A stretch of 64,000 nucleotides of DNA from Bog-793 sp963823945 (GTDB taxonomy: Bacteria; Actinomycetota; Acidimicrobiia; Acidimicrobiales; Bog-793), in the NCBI GenBank assembly GCA_963823945.1, contig CAWGNK010000003.1, forward strand, positions 186,001 through 250,000, given 5' to 3'. Numbering within the stretch: the first letter of the stretch is position 1; each line of letters opens with the position of its first letter. Under the pieces are notes generated by a model that was not told the origin of the DNA, made no database searches, and saw nothing but the letters and a program-made list of their open reading frames with translations. A program made the translations under genes and the position numbers. This document shows positions 7,659 to 16,927 of this stretch, piece after piece.

Positions 7659-10600
7659 CACCGCTCCTTGCGTGCGTCGGCGGCGAAGTGCTGGGCGCCG
7701 CGGGTCGCCATCTCCTCGTAGACATCCCACTGCCGCTCGACCTGCTGCTCTCCGAGCCCGTGCAACCGTTCGGCCTCGGCCGGATCGGTGTTCGTGAGGG
7801 AGCGGTAGCGCAGTTCCCGGTTCGTGTAGTCGCCGAGCGGGATCCGCGGCCGCGTCGAGTCGAGCATGAACGGGTTGCCGCCCGCCGAGCGCACCACCGG
7901 GTCGTAGCGGACGAGCGGCCAGTAGCCGCTCGCCACGGCCCGGTACTGCTGGTCGAGCCCGTCGCGCATCGCGATCCCGTGGGAGATGCAGTGGCAGTAG
8001 GCGAGCACGAGCGAGGGGCCGTCGTAGGCCTCCGCCTCGCGGAACGCCGTCAGGGTCTGCTGCGGATCGGCGCCCATCGCGACACGGGCGACGTAGACGC
8101 TGCCGTACGAGATCGCCTGCAGGACGAGGTCCTTGCTCACCACGGTCTTGCCCGAGGTCGCGAACTTGGCCACGGCCCCCAGCGGCGTCGCCTTGGACAT
8201 CTGGCCGCCGGTGTTCGAGTACACCTCCGTGTCGAGCACGAGCACGTTGACGTTGCGCCCGCTCGAGAGCACGTGGTCAAGCCCACCGGACCCGATGTCG
8301 TAGGCCCAGCCGTCACCGCCGACGATCCAGATGCTCCGCCGGACGAGGAAGTCGACCACGCTGGCGAGGTCCTCGGCGGCGGTCCCGTCGACGCCGTTGA
8401 GCCGCCGCTTCAGCTCGGCCACCCGTTCGCGCTGGGCGCGCAGCTCCGACTCCCGCTGCTGCGGGGCCGAGAGGATTTCGTCGACGAGCTCGGGGCCGAG
8501 CGCGTCGCGCAGCTCGAGGAGGCGCCGCCGGGCGAGCCCGGCGTGCGTGTCCGCCGCGACACGGAATCCGAGCCCGAACTCGGCGTTGTCCTCGAACAGC
8601 GAGTTCGACCAGGCCGGCCCGCGCCCGTCGGCGTCCTTCGTCCACGGCGTCGTCGGCAGGTTACCGCCGTAAATCGAGGAGCAACCGGTCGCGTTGGCGA
8701 CCATCAGCCGATCGCCGAACAGCTGCGAGAGCAACTTCACATAAGGGGTCTCGCCACAGCCCTCGCAGGCCCCCGAGAACTCGAACAGCGGCTCGAGGAA
8801 CTGCGTGCCTCTCACCGTGCCGAAGTCGACCCGGGACCGGTCGGTCGCCGGCAGGGTCTGGAAGAAGGCGATGTTCTCCCGCTCGGCCTCGACGAGCGGT
8901 GCCCGCTCGGTCAGGTTGATCGCCTTGCGTACGGGGTCACCGGGCGTCTCGACCGGGCACGCCTCGACGCACAGGCCGCAGCCCGTGCAGTCCTCGATGT
9001 AGACCTGCAACGTGTAGCGCGCGTCCGGCAGGCCGACGGCGTCGAGCCGCGCCGAGCGGAACCCGGCCGGCGCCCCCTTCAGGTGGGACTTGTCGTATTG
9101 GCGCGAGCGGATCACGCTGTGCGGGCACACGAAGCTGCAGTTGCCGCACTGGATGCACGTCTCGGGCTCCCAGCGGGCGATGAACTCCGAGATGTTCCGC
9201 TTCTCGTACGCCGCGGTGCCGCTCGGGTACGTACCGTCCACCGGGAGGGCGCTCACCGGGAGGCCTTCGCCCCGGCCGGCCATCATCTCGGCCGTGACGC
9301 TGCGGACGAACTCCGGCACGCCGTCGGGAACGATGCGCGGCAGCTCGCGGGTCGCCGTCACCTTCCCGGGCACCTCGACCCGGTGCATGCCCTCGAGGGC
9401 GCGGTCGACGGCGGCCTGGTTCTTCTCGACCACCTCCTTGCCGCGACGCCCGTAGGTCTTCGCGACCGCCTTCTTGATCCGGTCGATCGCCACCTCGCGT
9501 GGCAGCACCCCCGAGATCGCGAAGAAGCAGGTCTGCAGGATGACGTTCGTCCGGCCGGCGAGGCCCACCTCACGGGCGATCCGGCTGGCGTCGATCACGT
9601 AGAGGTCGATCCCCTTGGCGATGATCTGGTCCTGGACCGGCCGCGAGAGCGAGTCCCAGACCTCGTCCGGCGGGTGCGGGCAGTTGAGGAGCAGGGTCGC
9701 GCCCGGCGCCGCCGGGCCGAGGACGTTGGCGCGGTCGAGCAGGCCGTACTGGTGGCAGCCGATGAAGCTCGCCTGGCTCACGAGGTACGGCGCCCGGATC
9801 GGCTTCGGACCAAAGCGCAGGTGCGACACCGTCTGCGAGCCAGACTTCTTCGAGTCGTAGACGAAGTACCCCTGCGCGTTGAGGCCTTCTTCGTCGCCCA
9901 GGATCTTGATCGTGTTCTTGTTGGCGCCGACCGTCCCGTCCGACCCGAGTCCGAAGAAGATCGAGCGGACCGTCTCGGCGGGCTCGATGTCGAACGTCGG
10001 GTCCCACGGGATGCTCGTCCCGGAAACGTCGTCGTTGATGCCGACCGTGAAGCCGCGGCGCGGCCGGTCGGCGGACAGCTCGTCGAACACGCCACGCACC
10101 ATCCCCGGCGTGAACTCCTTCGAGGAAAGGCCGTAGCGGCCGCCGAAGACCTCCGGCATCGTCCGCCCCGTGCCCTCGGCGACCGCTTCGCTGAGGGCGG
10201 CGACCGTGTCGAGGAAGAGCGGCTCACCCATCGAACCGGGCTCCTTCGTCCGGTCGAGCACGGCGACGCGCCGCACGGTCGCCGGCAACGCCGCGGCGAG
10301 AGCCTCGGCGGGGAAGGGGCGGAACAGTCGGATCTGGACCACACCGACGCGCTCCCCTGCCGCGACGAGCGCCGCCACGGTCTCCTTGGCTGTCTCCCCG
10401 CCCGATCCCATGATGACGATCACGCGCTCGGCCTCGGGGTGCCCGGAGTAGTCGACGATGTGGTAGGGCCGGCCCGTCCGCCCGGCGACACGCGCCATCG
10501 CGTCCTCCACGGCATCCGGCACGGCGGCGTAGAAGGGGTTCACCGTCTCGCGTGCCTGGAAGTAGATGTCCGGGTTCTGGGCCGTGCCGCGGATGAACGG

Positions 10601-11227
10601 GTGTTCCGGCGACAGCGCCCGGCCGCGGTGTGCCTGGATGAGCTCGTCGGACACGACGGCCGCGATGTCCTCGTCGCTCAGTATCTCGATCGTGTTCAGC
10701 TCGTGCGACGTGCGGAATCCGTCGAAGAAGTGCAGGAACGGCACACGAGTCGCGAGCGTCGAGGCGTGCGCGACGAGTGCCAGGTCATGGGCCTCCTGCA
10801 CCGAGGCCGAGGCAAGGATGGCGAAGCCCGTCTGGCGGACCGCCATGACGTCTGCGTGGTCCCCGAAGATCGAAAGACCCTGGGCGGCGAGCGACCGCGC
10901 CGCGACGTGCAACACCGCCGGCGTGAGTTCGCCGGCGATCTTGTACATGTTCGGGATCATGAGCAGCAGCCCCTGCGAGGCGGTGAACGTCGTCGCCAGA
11001 GCACCGGTCTGCAGCGCGCCGTGCAGTGCGCCCGCCGCGCCTCCTTCGCTCTGCATCTCGACGATCGTTGGCACGCCGCCCCAGAGGTTGACCCTCTTGT
11101 GGCTCGCCCACTCGTCGGCGAACTCCGCCATCGGCGACGACGGAGTGATCGGGTAGATGCAGCAGACCTCGCTGAGCCGGTATGCAACCGAGGCCGTGGC
11201 CTCGTTCCCGTCGACTGTCACGCGCAT
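7658..11227 (-). CDS. nifJ: Pyruvate:ferredoxin (flavodoxin) oxidoreductase, single-chain
   Basis: 1189 residues from ATG 11227, with GGAGG nine bases upstream. It oxidises pyruvate and CoA to acetyl-CoA and CO2, passing electrons to ferredoxin. Domains in order: pyrimidine-binding TPP domain (YPITPSSPMAEFADEW near the N terminus), transketolase-C-like and gamma domains, two 4Fe-4S motifs (CIQCGNCSFVCP near residue 690, CTGCGLCVEACPVE near 747), and the pyrophosphate TPP domain with GDGWAYDIGSGGLDH near 972 and SNTGGQMSKATP. Length matches the NifJ family. The gene begins one base after the GltD-like gene stops, and its stop shares a base with the next start, so all three are one operon. Confidence 0.96.
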   Translation of the reverse strand: MRVTVDGNEATASVAYRLSEVCCIYPITPSSPMAEFADEWASHKRVNLWGGVPTIVEMQSEGGAAGALHGALQTGALATTFTASQGLLLMIPNMYKIAGELTPAVLHVAARSLAAQGLSIFGDHADVMAVRQTGFAILASASVQEAHDLALVAHASTLATRVPFLHFFDGFRTSHELNTIEILSDEDIAAVVSDELIQAHRGRALSPEHPFIRGTAQNPDIYFQARETVNPFYAAVPDAVEDAMARVAGRTGRPYHIVDYSGHPEAERVIVIMGSGGETAKETVAALVAAGERVGVVQIRLFRPFPAEALAAALPATVRRVAVLDRTKEPGSMGEPLFLDTVAALSEAVAEGTGRTMPEVFGGRYGLSSKEFTPGMVRGVFDELSADRPRRGFTVGINDDVSGTSIPWDPTFDIEPAETVRSIFFGLGSDGTVGANKNTIKILGDEEGLNAQGYFVYDSKKSGSQTVSHLRFGPKPIRAPYLVSQASFIGCHQYGLLDRANVLGPAAPGATLLLNCPHPPDEVWDSLSRPVQDQIIAKGIDLYVIDASRIAREVGLAGRTNVILQTCFFAISGVLPREVAIDRIKKAVAKTYGRRGKEVVEKNQAAVDRALEGMHRVEVPGKVTATRELPRIVPDGVPEFVRSVTAEMMAGRGEGLPVSALPVDGTYPSGTAAYEKRNISEFIARWEPETCIQCGNCSFVCPHSVIRSRQYDKSHLKGAPAGFRSARLDAVGLPDARYTLQVYIEDCTGCGLCVEACPVETPGDPVRKAINLTERAPLVEAERENIAFFQTLPATDRSRVDFGTVRGTQFLEPLFEFSGACEGCGETPYVKLLSQLFGDRLMVANATGCSSIYGGNLPTTPWTKDADGRGPAWSNSLFEDNAEFGLGFRVAADTHAGLARRRLLELRDALGPELVDEILSAPQQRESELRAQRERVAELKRRLNGVDGTAAEDLASVVDFLVRRSIWIVGGDGWAYDIGSGGLDHVLSSGRNVNVLVLDTEVYSNTGGQMSKATPLGAVAKFATSGKTVVSKDLVLQAISYGSVYVARVAMGADPQQTLTAFREAEAYDGPSLVLAYCHCISHGIAMRDGLDQQYRAVASGYWPLVRYDPVVRSAGGNPFMLDSTRPRIPLGDYTNRELRYRSLTNTDPAEAERLHGLGEQQVERQWDVYEEMATRGAQHFAADARKER

Positions 11228-11228
11228 T

Positions 11229-12863
11229 TCAGTTCGCCTCCGCCACCATCTCGATCGCATGTACCGGACACTGTTCGAAGCACGCCCCACAACCGGTGCA
11301 GAGGTCGTAGTTGAACCGGTAACGGTTCCCGACGCCGAGCTTGATCACGGCGTCTTCGGGGCAGGAACCGAGGCAGCCGTCGCACTCGAAGCAGTTGCCG
11401 CAGGACAGGCACCGGCCCGCCTCGTACACCGCCTCGTCGGCAGACAGACCGCCGACCACCTCGTCGAAGGCGGCGACGCGCTCCTCGGGCGCGAGCTCGG
11501 GCTGCTGGCGCCGGGCATTGTCGCCGAAGTACCAAAGGTGCAGCCGGTCGAACGCCGCCAGGTCGTGTTTCGCTGCCGTCGCCCCGCCGGCCCCGTTCAG
11601 CCACCTGTCGATGTGCCGGGCCGCCTTCTTCCCGTGGCCGACACCCACCGTGACCGTGCGCTCGCTCGGCACCATGTCGCCACCGGCGAACACACCGGCG
11701 CAGCCGGTCTCCATCGAGGGCGACACCTTCACGGTGCCGTCCTTCTCGAACTCGACTCCCGGGACCCTGTGCAGGAACTCCGTGTCGGTCTCCTGCCCGA
11801 GCGCCAGGATCACGGTGTCCGCCGAGAGGGTCTCGAACCGGCCGGTCGGCTGCGGGAAGCCCGACTCGTCGAGCTCCATCACCTCGACCTGCATCTCCGA
11901 ACCGTCCATCTCCTTGATCGTCCGGAGCCAGTTGATCCGCACGCCCTCACGCTCGGCGTCCTCGGCCTCCTCGGAGTGGGCCGGCATCTGCTCGCGCGTG
12001 CGCCGGTAGACGATCATCGCCTCGTCCGCGCCAAGCCGCTTGGCGACCCGGGCGGCGTCCATCGCGGTGTTGCCGCCGCCGTAGACGGCGACGCGCCGGC
12101 CGATGACCGGCCGCTCGCCCGAAGCGACGCTGCGCAGGAACGAAACCGCATCCAGCATCGGACCGGTGTCGCGGGCCGGGATGTCGACACGCCGGGACAG
12201 GTGTGCTCCGACGGCGACGAAGACGGCGTCGAAACCGCCCTCCTGCTTCTCGGTCACGAGGTCGTCGACCTTGTGGTGCCCGGTCATCTGCACGCCAAGT
12301 GCCGCGATCCGGGCGAGCTCGGCGCTGAGCACGTCTCGGGGCAGCCGGTAGGCCGGAATGCCGTACCGCATCATCCCGCCCGGTTCGGCTCCCACGTCCC
12401 GGATCTCGACTTCATGGCCGAGCCGGGCGAGGTGGTAGGCCGCCGAGAGCCCGCTCGGGCCGGCTCCGATCACGAGCACCCGCTTTCCGCTGCGGACCGC
12501 GGGCGGATCGAACTGCCAGCCCTTCTCGAGCGCGAGGTCCCCAAGGAACCGCTCGACCGAGTGGATCGACACCGCGCTGTCGAGGTTGGCGCGGTTGCAG
12601 ACGCTTTCGCACGGGTGGTAGCAGACCCTCCCGTGGATCGCCGGCAACGGGTTGTTGGTGACGAGCTCGCGCCAAGCCTGCTCGTGGCGGCCCGCCAGGG
12701 TGTGCGACAGCCACGCCTGGATGTTCTCGCCGGCGGGGCAGCCGGCGTTGCAGGGCGGCAGTAGGTCGACGTACACCGGGCGCCGCTCTCGGACCGGGCC
12801 GGAGTGAGTGCGCCCGTGCGTCAGGTCCGGCAACATCGCAACATCCCACAACCGGCTGCTCAT
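11229..12863 (-). CDS. GltD-like FAD/NAD(P) Fe-S oxidoreductase with C-terminal ferredoxin domain
   Basis: 544 residues from ATG 12863. The N-terminal Fe-S region has PPCNAGCPAGENIQAW and CYHPCESVCNR, then an FAD Rossmann fold (VLVIGAGPSGLSAAYHL), an NAD(P) fold (VAVYGGGNTAMDAARV), and an extra C-terminal part with CLSCGNCFECDGCLGSCP and CTGCGACFEQCPVHAIE for two more 4Fe-4S clusters. It resembles the glutamate synthase small subunit and NfnB, but no gltB is present. Transcribed first, one base ahead of nifJ, it probably exchanges electrons between ferredoxin reduced by NifJ and NAD(P)H. A 475-base upstream gap holds a DosR-like palindrome. Confidence 0.9.
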   Translation of the reverse strand: MSSRLWDVAMLPDLTHGRTHSGPVRERRPVYVDLLPPCNAGCPAGENIQAWLSHTLAGRHEQAWRELVTNNPLPAIHGRVCYHPCESVCNRANLDSAVSIHSVERFLGDLALEKGWQFDPPAVRSGKRVLVIGAGPSGLSAAYHLARLGHEVEIRDVGAEPGGMMRYGIPAYRLPRDVLSAELARIAALGVQMTGHHKVDDLVTEKQEGGFDAVFVAVGAHLSRRVDIPARDTGPMLDAVSFLRSVASGERPVIGRRVAVYGGGNTAMDAARVAKRLGADEAMIVYRRTREQMPAHSEEAEDAEREGVRINWLRTIKEMDGSEMQVEVMELDESGFPQPTGRFETLSADTVILALGQETDTEFLHRVPGVEFEKDGTVKVSPSMETGCAGVFAGGDMVPSERTVTVGVGHGKKAARHIDRWLNGAGGATAAKHDLAAFDRLHLWYFGDNARRQQPELAPEERVAAFDEVVGGLSADEAVYEAGRCLSCGNCFECDGCLGSCPEDAVIKLGVGNRYRFNYDLCTGCGACFEQCPVHAIEMVAEAN

Positions 12864-13339
12864 GACTGTTTCCGCTCCTTATGGGCTATGGCGGTCAAGC
12901 TAGCTGGCCGAGTACCGCCCGACCAGCAAAATAGCGTGCTGACCTGCAACTCGTATACCGGCCGACCGCCCATGCTCGGTTGAAGACAAGCAACGCAAAG
13001 GCCTTCGGGTCGGGCCTCTCTTGCGGTCCTCTCCTCCGGTCCAGCCATCGAGGTACTCCCGCTTTCCGGTCGCGCCCCGACGACGCGGCACATGATCACA
13101 AGCGCCGGATCCTGAGAGCCCATAACGAGAAGGACGCTCAGTCCCCCGCGCCAGTCCCCGGAACGGTCCTCACGGAGACGCTCAAGGGTGCGGCGATTTC
13201 GCCGTGGTGACGAGCCAATCCGGACTGAAGAGCATCGTCAGCGATGCGATCACGACCGCTCGAACGAATCCTACTTGACGCTCACCCGGGACCTAAGTCC
13301 CTGTTTCGCCCTATCGGCGAGGACCGAGGAGCGCGAAAC
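12864..13339. other. 476-base intergenic region upstream of the NifJ operon
   Basis: No convincing gene on either strand; short frames here lack ribosome sites and family character. The region contains a GGGAC-CTAA-GTCCC palindrome (13288-13301) and a small hairpin near 13193-13204. It should hold the promoter of the leftward operon. Confidence 0.6.
13288..13301. promoter_or_regulatory. DosR-box-like palindrome
   Basis: GGGACCTAAGTCCC matches the core of the mycobacterial DosR box (GGGACTWWAGTCCC) except for one base. It lies about 425 bases upstream of the GltD-like gene, far for an activator, and downstream of no rightward gene. Binding is untested. Confidence 0.4.
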
Positions 13340-14806
13340 CTATCCCTTGTCGTGTCCGTGGCCACGGTGGTTGTGACGGCCCCGGCAGTGGCCGTGCCCG
13401 CTTCCATGGCAGGGGCCGTGGCCCCAGTGGCCGTCGGGCCCCTGACCTGACGCGCCGGACGGCCCCGAGGGACCCGATGCCCCCGACGGCCCGCTCGATC
13501 CCGACGGCCCAGTCACTCCGGAGGGACCCGATGGGCCGCTCGAACCGCTCGGCCCCGAAGGCCCACTCGGCCCCGAGCAGCCCGATCCCGGACCGTGGTG
13601 TCTCCGCCCCCAGCCGAACCCGAAGCCACCGTACCGGTGGCCCCAGTGGTGCCGACGGCCGAAGCCGAACAGTCCGTGCCGCAAGCTCCCGGCGATGACG
13701 ACCGCGGTGGCGGTCACCTTCGTTCCCGAGGTCGTGCCGAAGACGGCGATGATCTCGCCCCGCTTCACGTTCGCGAGCGTGGCGTGCGACACCCCGTACT
13801 CGGCGTAGGCCGTTGTCGGCGTGACATCGACTGTGACGATCTTCCTGTTCCAGGCCACGATGGTGAATCCTGTAGAGGTCGGGCCGGCCCGGACGATGCC
13901 CGCCGTCGCGAGGTCGAGGATCAGGCTGGGTTGCACGATGAAGACCTCGGTCGCCCTCACCGTCGCCCCGGAGTCCAGGCTGAGAACACCCACGAAATCG
14001 CCCTTCGTCACATCGTCAATCGTGGCGTGCGACGCTCCGTACTCGGCATAGACGGTCGTCGCCGTGACGTCGACCGTCACCGTCGTCCCGCCCCAGCTCG
14101 TGACCGTGAATCCCGCGGCTGTCGGGGCGGCCCGGACGACGCCCGCTGTCAGGAAGTGTCCGTGCAGCATCAGACGCGCGATCAGGACGTCGTTCGCGGT
14201 CACCGTCGTTCCGTCGGTCGTGCCGAAAACCGCGACAAGCACGCCGGGGACCACGTCGTCGAGCGACGCGCCGGACACGCCGCGCTCGAAGTAGTTCGTC
14301 GACCCCGTCACGTCCACGGTCGACCTGGCGCCCGAGATGGTGATGATCGCGAAGCTGCCGTCGGCCGGTGCACTCGTGACGATGCCTGCGGCGACGGGCC
14401 TGCCGCGGTCACACCGCGGCGCCCAGATGTTGACCTCGGTCGCGGTCACCGTGGTCCCGGCGACCGAGCCGAATACGGCGACAAGCTCCCCCGCCGACAC
14501 GTTGTCGAGCGTGGGACTGGACACGCCCCGCTCGGCGTAGACCGTCGTCGCCGTCACGTCCACGGTCACGGTCGCACCGAAGCGCGTGGCGATCGAGAAC
14601 ACATTGCCGACGGGTGCACTCGTCACGGTGCCCGCGGCGACCGGACGGCCGCCGAAGTCCCTCCCGTGGTACGAGGGTTTGGTCGACGCGGCCGCCCCGT
14701 CCGCCAGGGCCGAGACGAGCCCGATCACCAACCCGAGGGCGACGAAGACGCGCACGGCGGAGGCGAGGACCCGCCCTTCACGGAGAGCTTCACCCGAGCG
14801 AGGCAT
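13340..14806 (-). CDS. Secreted protein: four DUF5666-like repeats, collagen-like Gly-Pro-Ser tract, His-rich tail
   Basis: 488 residues from ATG 14806, with GGAGG five bases upstream. A signal peptide (hydrophobic VRVFVALGLVIGLVSALA, cleavage near AAAS) precedes four homologous ~80-residue beta-rich units. Each opens with AAG(T/I)VTSAP or TAGVVRAAP, then TVDVT, then VAVFG, then TVTA; these fit DUF5666. The C terminus has a His/Gly/Arg linker (GRRHHWGHRYGG), about 15 Gly-x-x collagen-like triplets (mainly GPSGSS/GPSGAS), and a final His/Cys-rich tail (GHWGHGPCHGSGHGHC). The tail could bind metal, and the collagen-like tract could trimerise. Function unknown. The coding strand in the tract is a short-period DNA repeat. 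Confidence 0.85.
   Translation of the reverse strand: MPRSGEALREGRVLASAVRVFVALGLVIGLVSALADGAAASTKPSYHGRDFGGRPVAAGTVTSAPVGNVFSIATRFGATVTVDVTATTVYAERGVSSPTLDNVSAGELVAVFGSVAGTTVTATEVNIWAPRCDRGRPVAAGIVTSAPADGSFAIITISGARSTVDVTGSTNYFERGVSGASLDDVVPGVLVAVFGTTDGTTVTANDVLIARLMLHGHFLTAGVVRAAPTAAGFTVTSWGGTTVTVDVTATTVYAEYGASHATIDDVTKGDFVGVLSLDSGATVRATEVFIVQPSLILDLATAGIVRAGPTSTGFTIVAWNRKIVTVDVTPTTAYAEYGVSHATLANVKRGEIIAVFGTTSGTKVTATAVVIAGSLRHGLFGFGRRHHWGHRYGGFGFGWGRRHHGPGSGCSGPSGPSGPSGSSGPSGPSGVTGPSGSSGPSGASGPSGPSGASGQGPDGHWGHGPCHGSGHGHCRGRHNHRGHGHDKG
13449..13580 (-). repeat. Collagen-like short-period coding repeat
   Basis: Degenerate 9-nt units encoding Gly-Pro-Ser / Gly-Ser-Ser / Gly-Ala-Ser triplets inside the secreted DUF5666 protein. 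Such tracts vary in copy number by slippage. Confidence 0.75.
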
Positions 14807-14818
14807 ACCCACCTCCAC

Positions 14819-15142
14819 TGTCGACCTGGCGACAGTCTGGCAAATGATCCTGTGGCGTCCGTTAGGAAAGGGTTAGGGGGACGAGAAACCCCCAATATCA
14901 ACGACGAGTTCGCACAACGAACCTGTGACGGGTGATCCGTTTGGCCATCTTCGCCTGGGCCGAATCCGTCAGTTGGACCCGACGGACCAGTCGCCCCGGG
15001 GCGGGGAGGCCGAGACGTCGATCCGAGACCTGATGCCATGCCGACGTCTCGCACCCGACTCTGTGGCGGGGGTCATCGCCCGCGTGGCCCGCAACAGCCC
15101 TTCGCCGGTGACATGCGGGCGCGCCGCCCGCTCAGGTGCCCG
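14819..15142. other. 324-base intergenic region upstream of the secreted repeat protein
   Basis: Holds the leftward promoter region of the secreted protein. A perfect GTTCG-CACAA-CGAAC inverted repeat lies at 14908-14922 and a GGGGG/CCCCC stem near 14876-14892. No gene seen. Confidence 0.45.
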
Positions 15143-16057
15143 TCACGGGGGCGGACTGCTGCCGAGGGCCGGTGCCGGTGACCCGAGCACTTCCGCGGGA
15201 CGGATCGGGGGGGCGTTCGACCAGGTCGCGAGGATCGACCCCACGATGATCACCGGGAAGCCGATCGCGATGCCCAGCGTGAACGGCTCGCCGAGTGCCA
15301 CGACGCCGAGCAGCAGCGCGACCGCCGGGTTGATGTAGGTCACGACCGTCGCGCGGGTCGGGCCGATCTCCTTGATGAGCGCGAAGAACACCATGAACGC
15401 GAGCACCGTGCACACGACCGACAGCGTCACGACGGATTCGGCCGTCTCGGCATGGAACCGGCGCGGCAGGTGCGTCAGCGCGAACGGCAGGTAGATGAGA
15501 GCGGTCACGACCATCGAGGCGGCGACGACCTCGAAGCTCGGGGCCTTGGCAAGGCGCCGGCTGACGATCATCGGTGCGATCGCGTAGCCGATCGAGCACA
15601 GCACGACCTCGCCCATCGACACGAGACTCGATCCCTTGACTCCCACGCCGGCGAGGATGACAACCCCGGCGAAGCCGAGGATCAGACCCGACACCCGCCG
15701 CGCCCCGGGTCGTTCGTGACCCAGTGCCCAGGCGATCAGCAACCCGAAGATCGGCACGGTCGCGACCAGCAGCCCCGCCAGCGAGCTCGACAACTTCTGT
15801 TCCGCCGTGGCAAGCAGGAACCAGGGCACCGTGATCTCGGTGAGCGTGTAGGCGAGGACGGCGGGCCAGTGTTTGACCAATTCGCGCCACTTGCGGCGGT
15901 GGACCACGAACGGCAGCAGGATGAGCGAGGCGAGTCCCGTGCGGAAGCAAACGAGCGTCCCCGGATCGAGGTCACGGACGGCGATTCGGATGAAGAAGTA
16001 GGGAAGTCCCCAGATCACCGCGATGCCGGCGAACTGCAACCAGGCGCGCTTCGACAT
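15143..16057 (-). CDS. EamA/DMT-superfamily transporter
   Basis: 304 residues from ATG 16057; an upstream GTG at 16102 would add 15, and neither has a good ribosome site. Ten hydrophobic segments arranged as two EamA repeats: the first opens AGIAVIWGLPYFFIRIAV, the second LGVVALGEPFTLGIAIGFP. Such proteins export amino acids, nucleosides or other metabolites; the cargo cannot be inferred. The gene stands alone, divergent from the acetyltransferase at 16216. Confidence 0.88.
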   Translation of the reverse strand: MSKRAWLQFAGIAVIWGLPYFFIRIAVRDLDPGTLVCFRTGLASLILLPFVVHRRKWRELVKHWPAVLAYTLTEITVPWFLLATAEQKLSSSLAGLLVATVPIFGLLIAWALGHERPGARRVSGLILGFAGVVILAGVGVKGSSLVSMGEVVLCSIGYAIAPMIVSRRLAKAPSFEVVAASMVVTALIYLPFALTHLPRRFHAETAESVVTLSVVCTVLAFMVFFALIKEIGPTRATVVTYINPAVALLLGVVALGEPFTLGIAIGFPVIIVGSILATWSNAPPIRPAEVLGSPAPALGSSPPP

Positions 16058-16215
16058 CGCCGGCCTAGGCTCTTCCGCCGCGGCAGCGAGTGCTCGGTCC
16101 ACCAGAAGATCGAGCGAAGATCTCCAGCGCGGGGCACGATCGCATGGCCATACGGTAGAGGCTCCGGCGATTCCCCCGGGACGGCCCGGACCGCGCCTGT
16201 GACAGGCAACGCCCG

Positions 16216-16878
16216 ATGCACAAGACTCGGATCGTGCTCACGTCTCCGACGCTGCGCGGGCGCTTCGTCCAGCTCGAGCCGCTCGTCACCAGCCACATCC
16301 CGGGTCTTTTCGCGGCCGCCGCCGAGGACCGCTCGTCGTTCACCTTCAGCGAGGTCCCGGACGGCGTCGAGGAGGTCAGGAACTACGTCGAGAAGAACAT
16401 CGACCTGGCCCGGTCGGGACGTCAGGTCCCGTTCACCGTCCGGCTGCTGGAAACCGACCGGATCGTCGGCGCGACGCGCTTCATGGACCTCGAGGTCTTC
16501 GAGTGGCCACCCCCCTGGCCGCCGGGTGTGACCAGGGGACCGGCACCATCGGACGACAACCCGCCGAGTGTCGTCGAGGTCGGAGGCACCTGGTACGCGG
16601 CGTCGGCACAGCGGACCGTCGTCAACACCGAATGCAAGCTGTTGCTGCTCTCCCACGCCTTCGACACCTGGGGAGTTCTCCGAGTCTCGCTGAAGACCGA
16701 CGCCCGCAACGAAAGGTCACGCACGGCGATTCTGCGGATCGGCGCGCGTTTCGAGGGCATCCGCCGCGTCCATGCGCCGGCCGTCGACGGTGGCGTCCGC
16801 GACACCGCGTACTACTCGATCGTCGCCTCCGAGTGGCCGGAGGTTCGCGCGCATCTCGAGGCGCTGCGCGACCGGTGA
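16216..16878 (+). CDS. GNAT acetyltransferase, RimJ/RimL type
   Basis: 220 residues from ATG 16216. The N-terminal LRGRFVQLEPLVTSHIPGLF is typical of RimJ/RimL-like GNATs. Later elements are IVGATRFMDLEV (beta strands 2-3), WGVLRVSLKTDARNERSR with the Arg/Asn acetyl-CoA pocket, and a C-terminal YYSIVASEWPEVRAHLEAL that is nearly diagnostic of this subgroup. It transfers an acetyl group to a protein N terminus or small amine; the acceptor is unknown. It ends 49 bases from the convergent holB. Confidence 0.9.
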   Translation: MHKTRIVLTSPTLRGRFVQLEPLVTSHIPGLFAAAAEDRSSFTFSEVPDGVEEVRNYVEKNIDLARSGRQVPFTVRLLETDRIVGATRFMDLEVFEWPPPWPPGVTRGPAPSDDNPPSVVEVGGTWYAASAQRTVVNTECKLLLLSHAFDTWGVLRVSLKTDARNERSRTAILRIGARFEGIRRVHAPAVDGGVRDTAYYSIVASEWPEVRAHLEALRDR

Positions 16879-16927
16879 GCGGTCCTTCGGCGCCTCCCCG
16901 CGCCAGACTCGCGCCATCCGCCCCGGC

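Noticed and set aside
7592..11314. A very long rightward open frame across nifJ
   Set aside because: It is antisense to a clear 1189-residue NifJ; GC-rich codon bias keeps the opposite frame open. Its product is Arg/Val/Asp-rich and matches no family.
12860..13123. Leftward 87-residue frame ending at the GltD-like start
   Set aside because: No ribosome site, no recognisable motif, and composition unlike the neighbours.
14908..14922. GTTCG-N5-CGAAC inverted repeat as a LexA box
   Set aside because: LexA sites in actinobacteria read CGAAC-N4-GTTCG, the opposite arm order, and the spacing differs.
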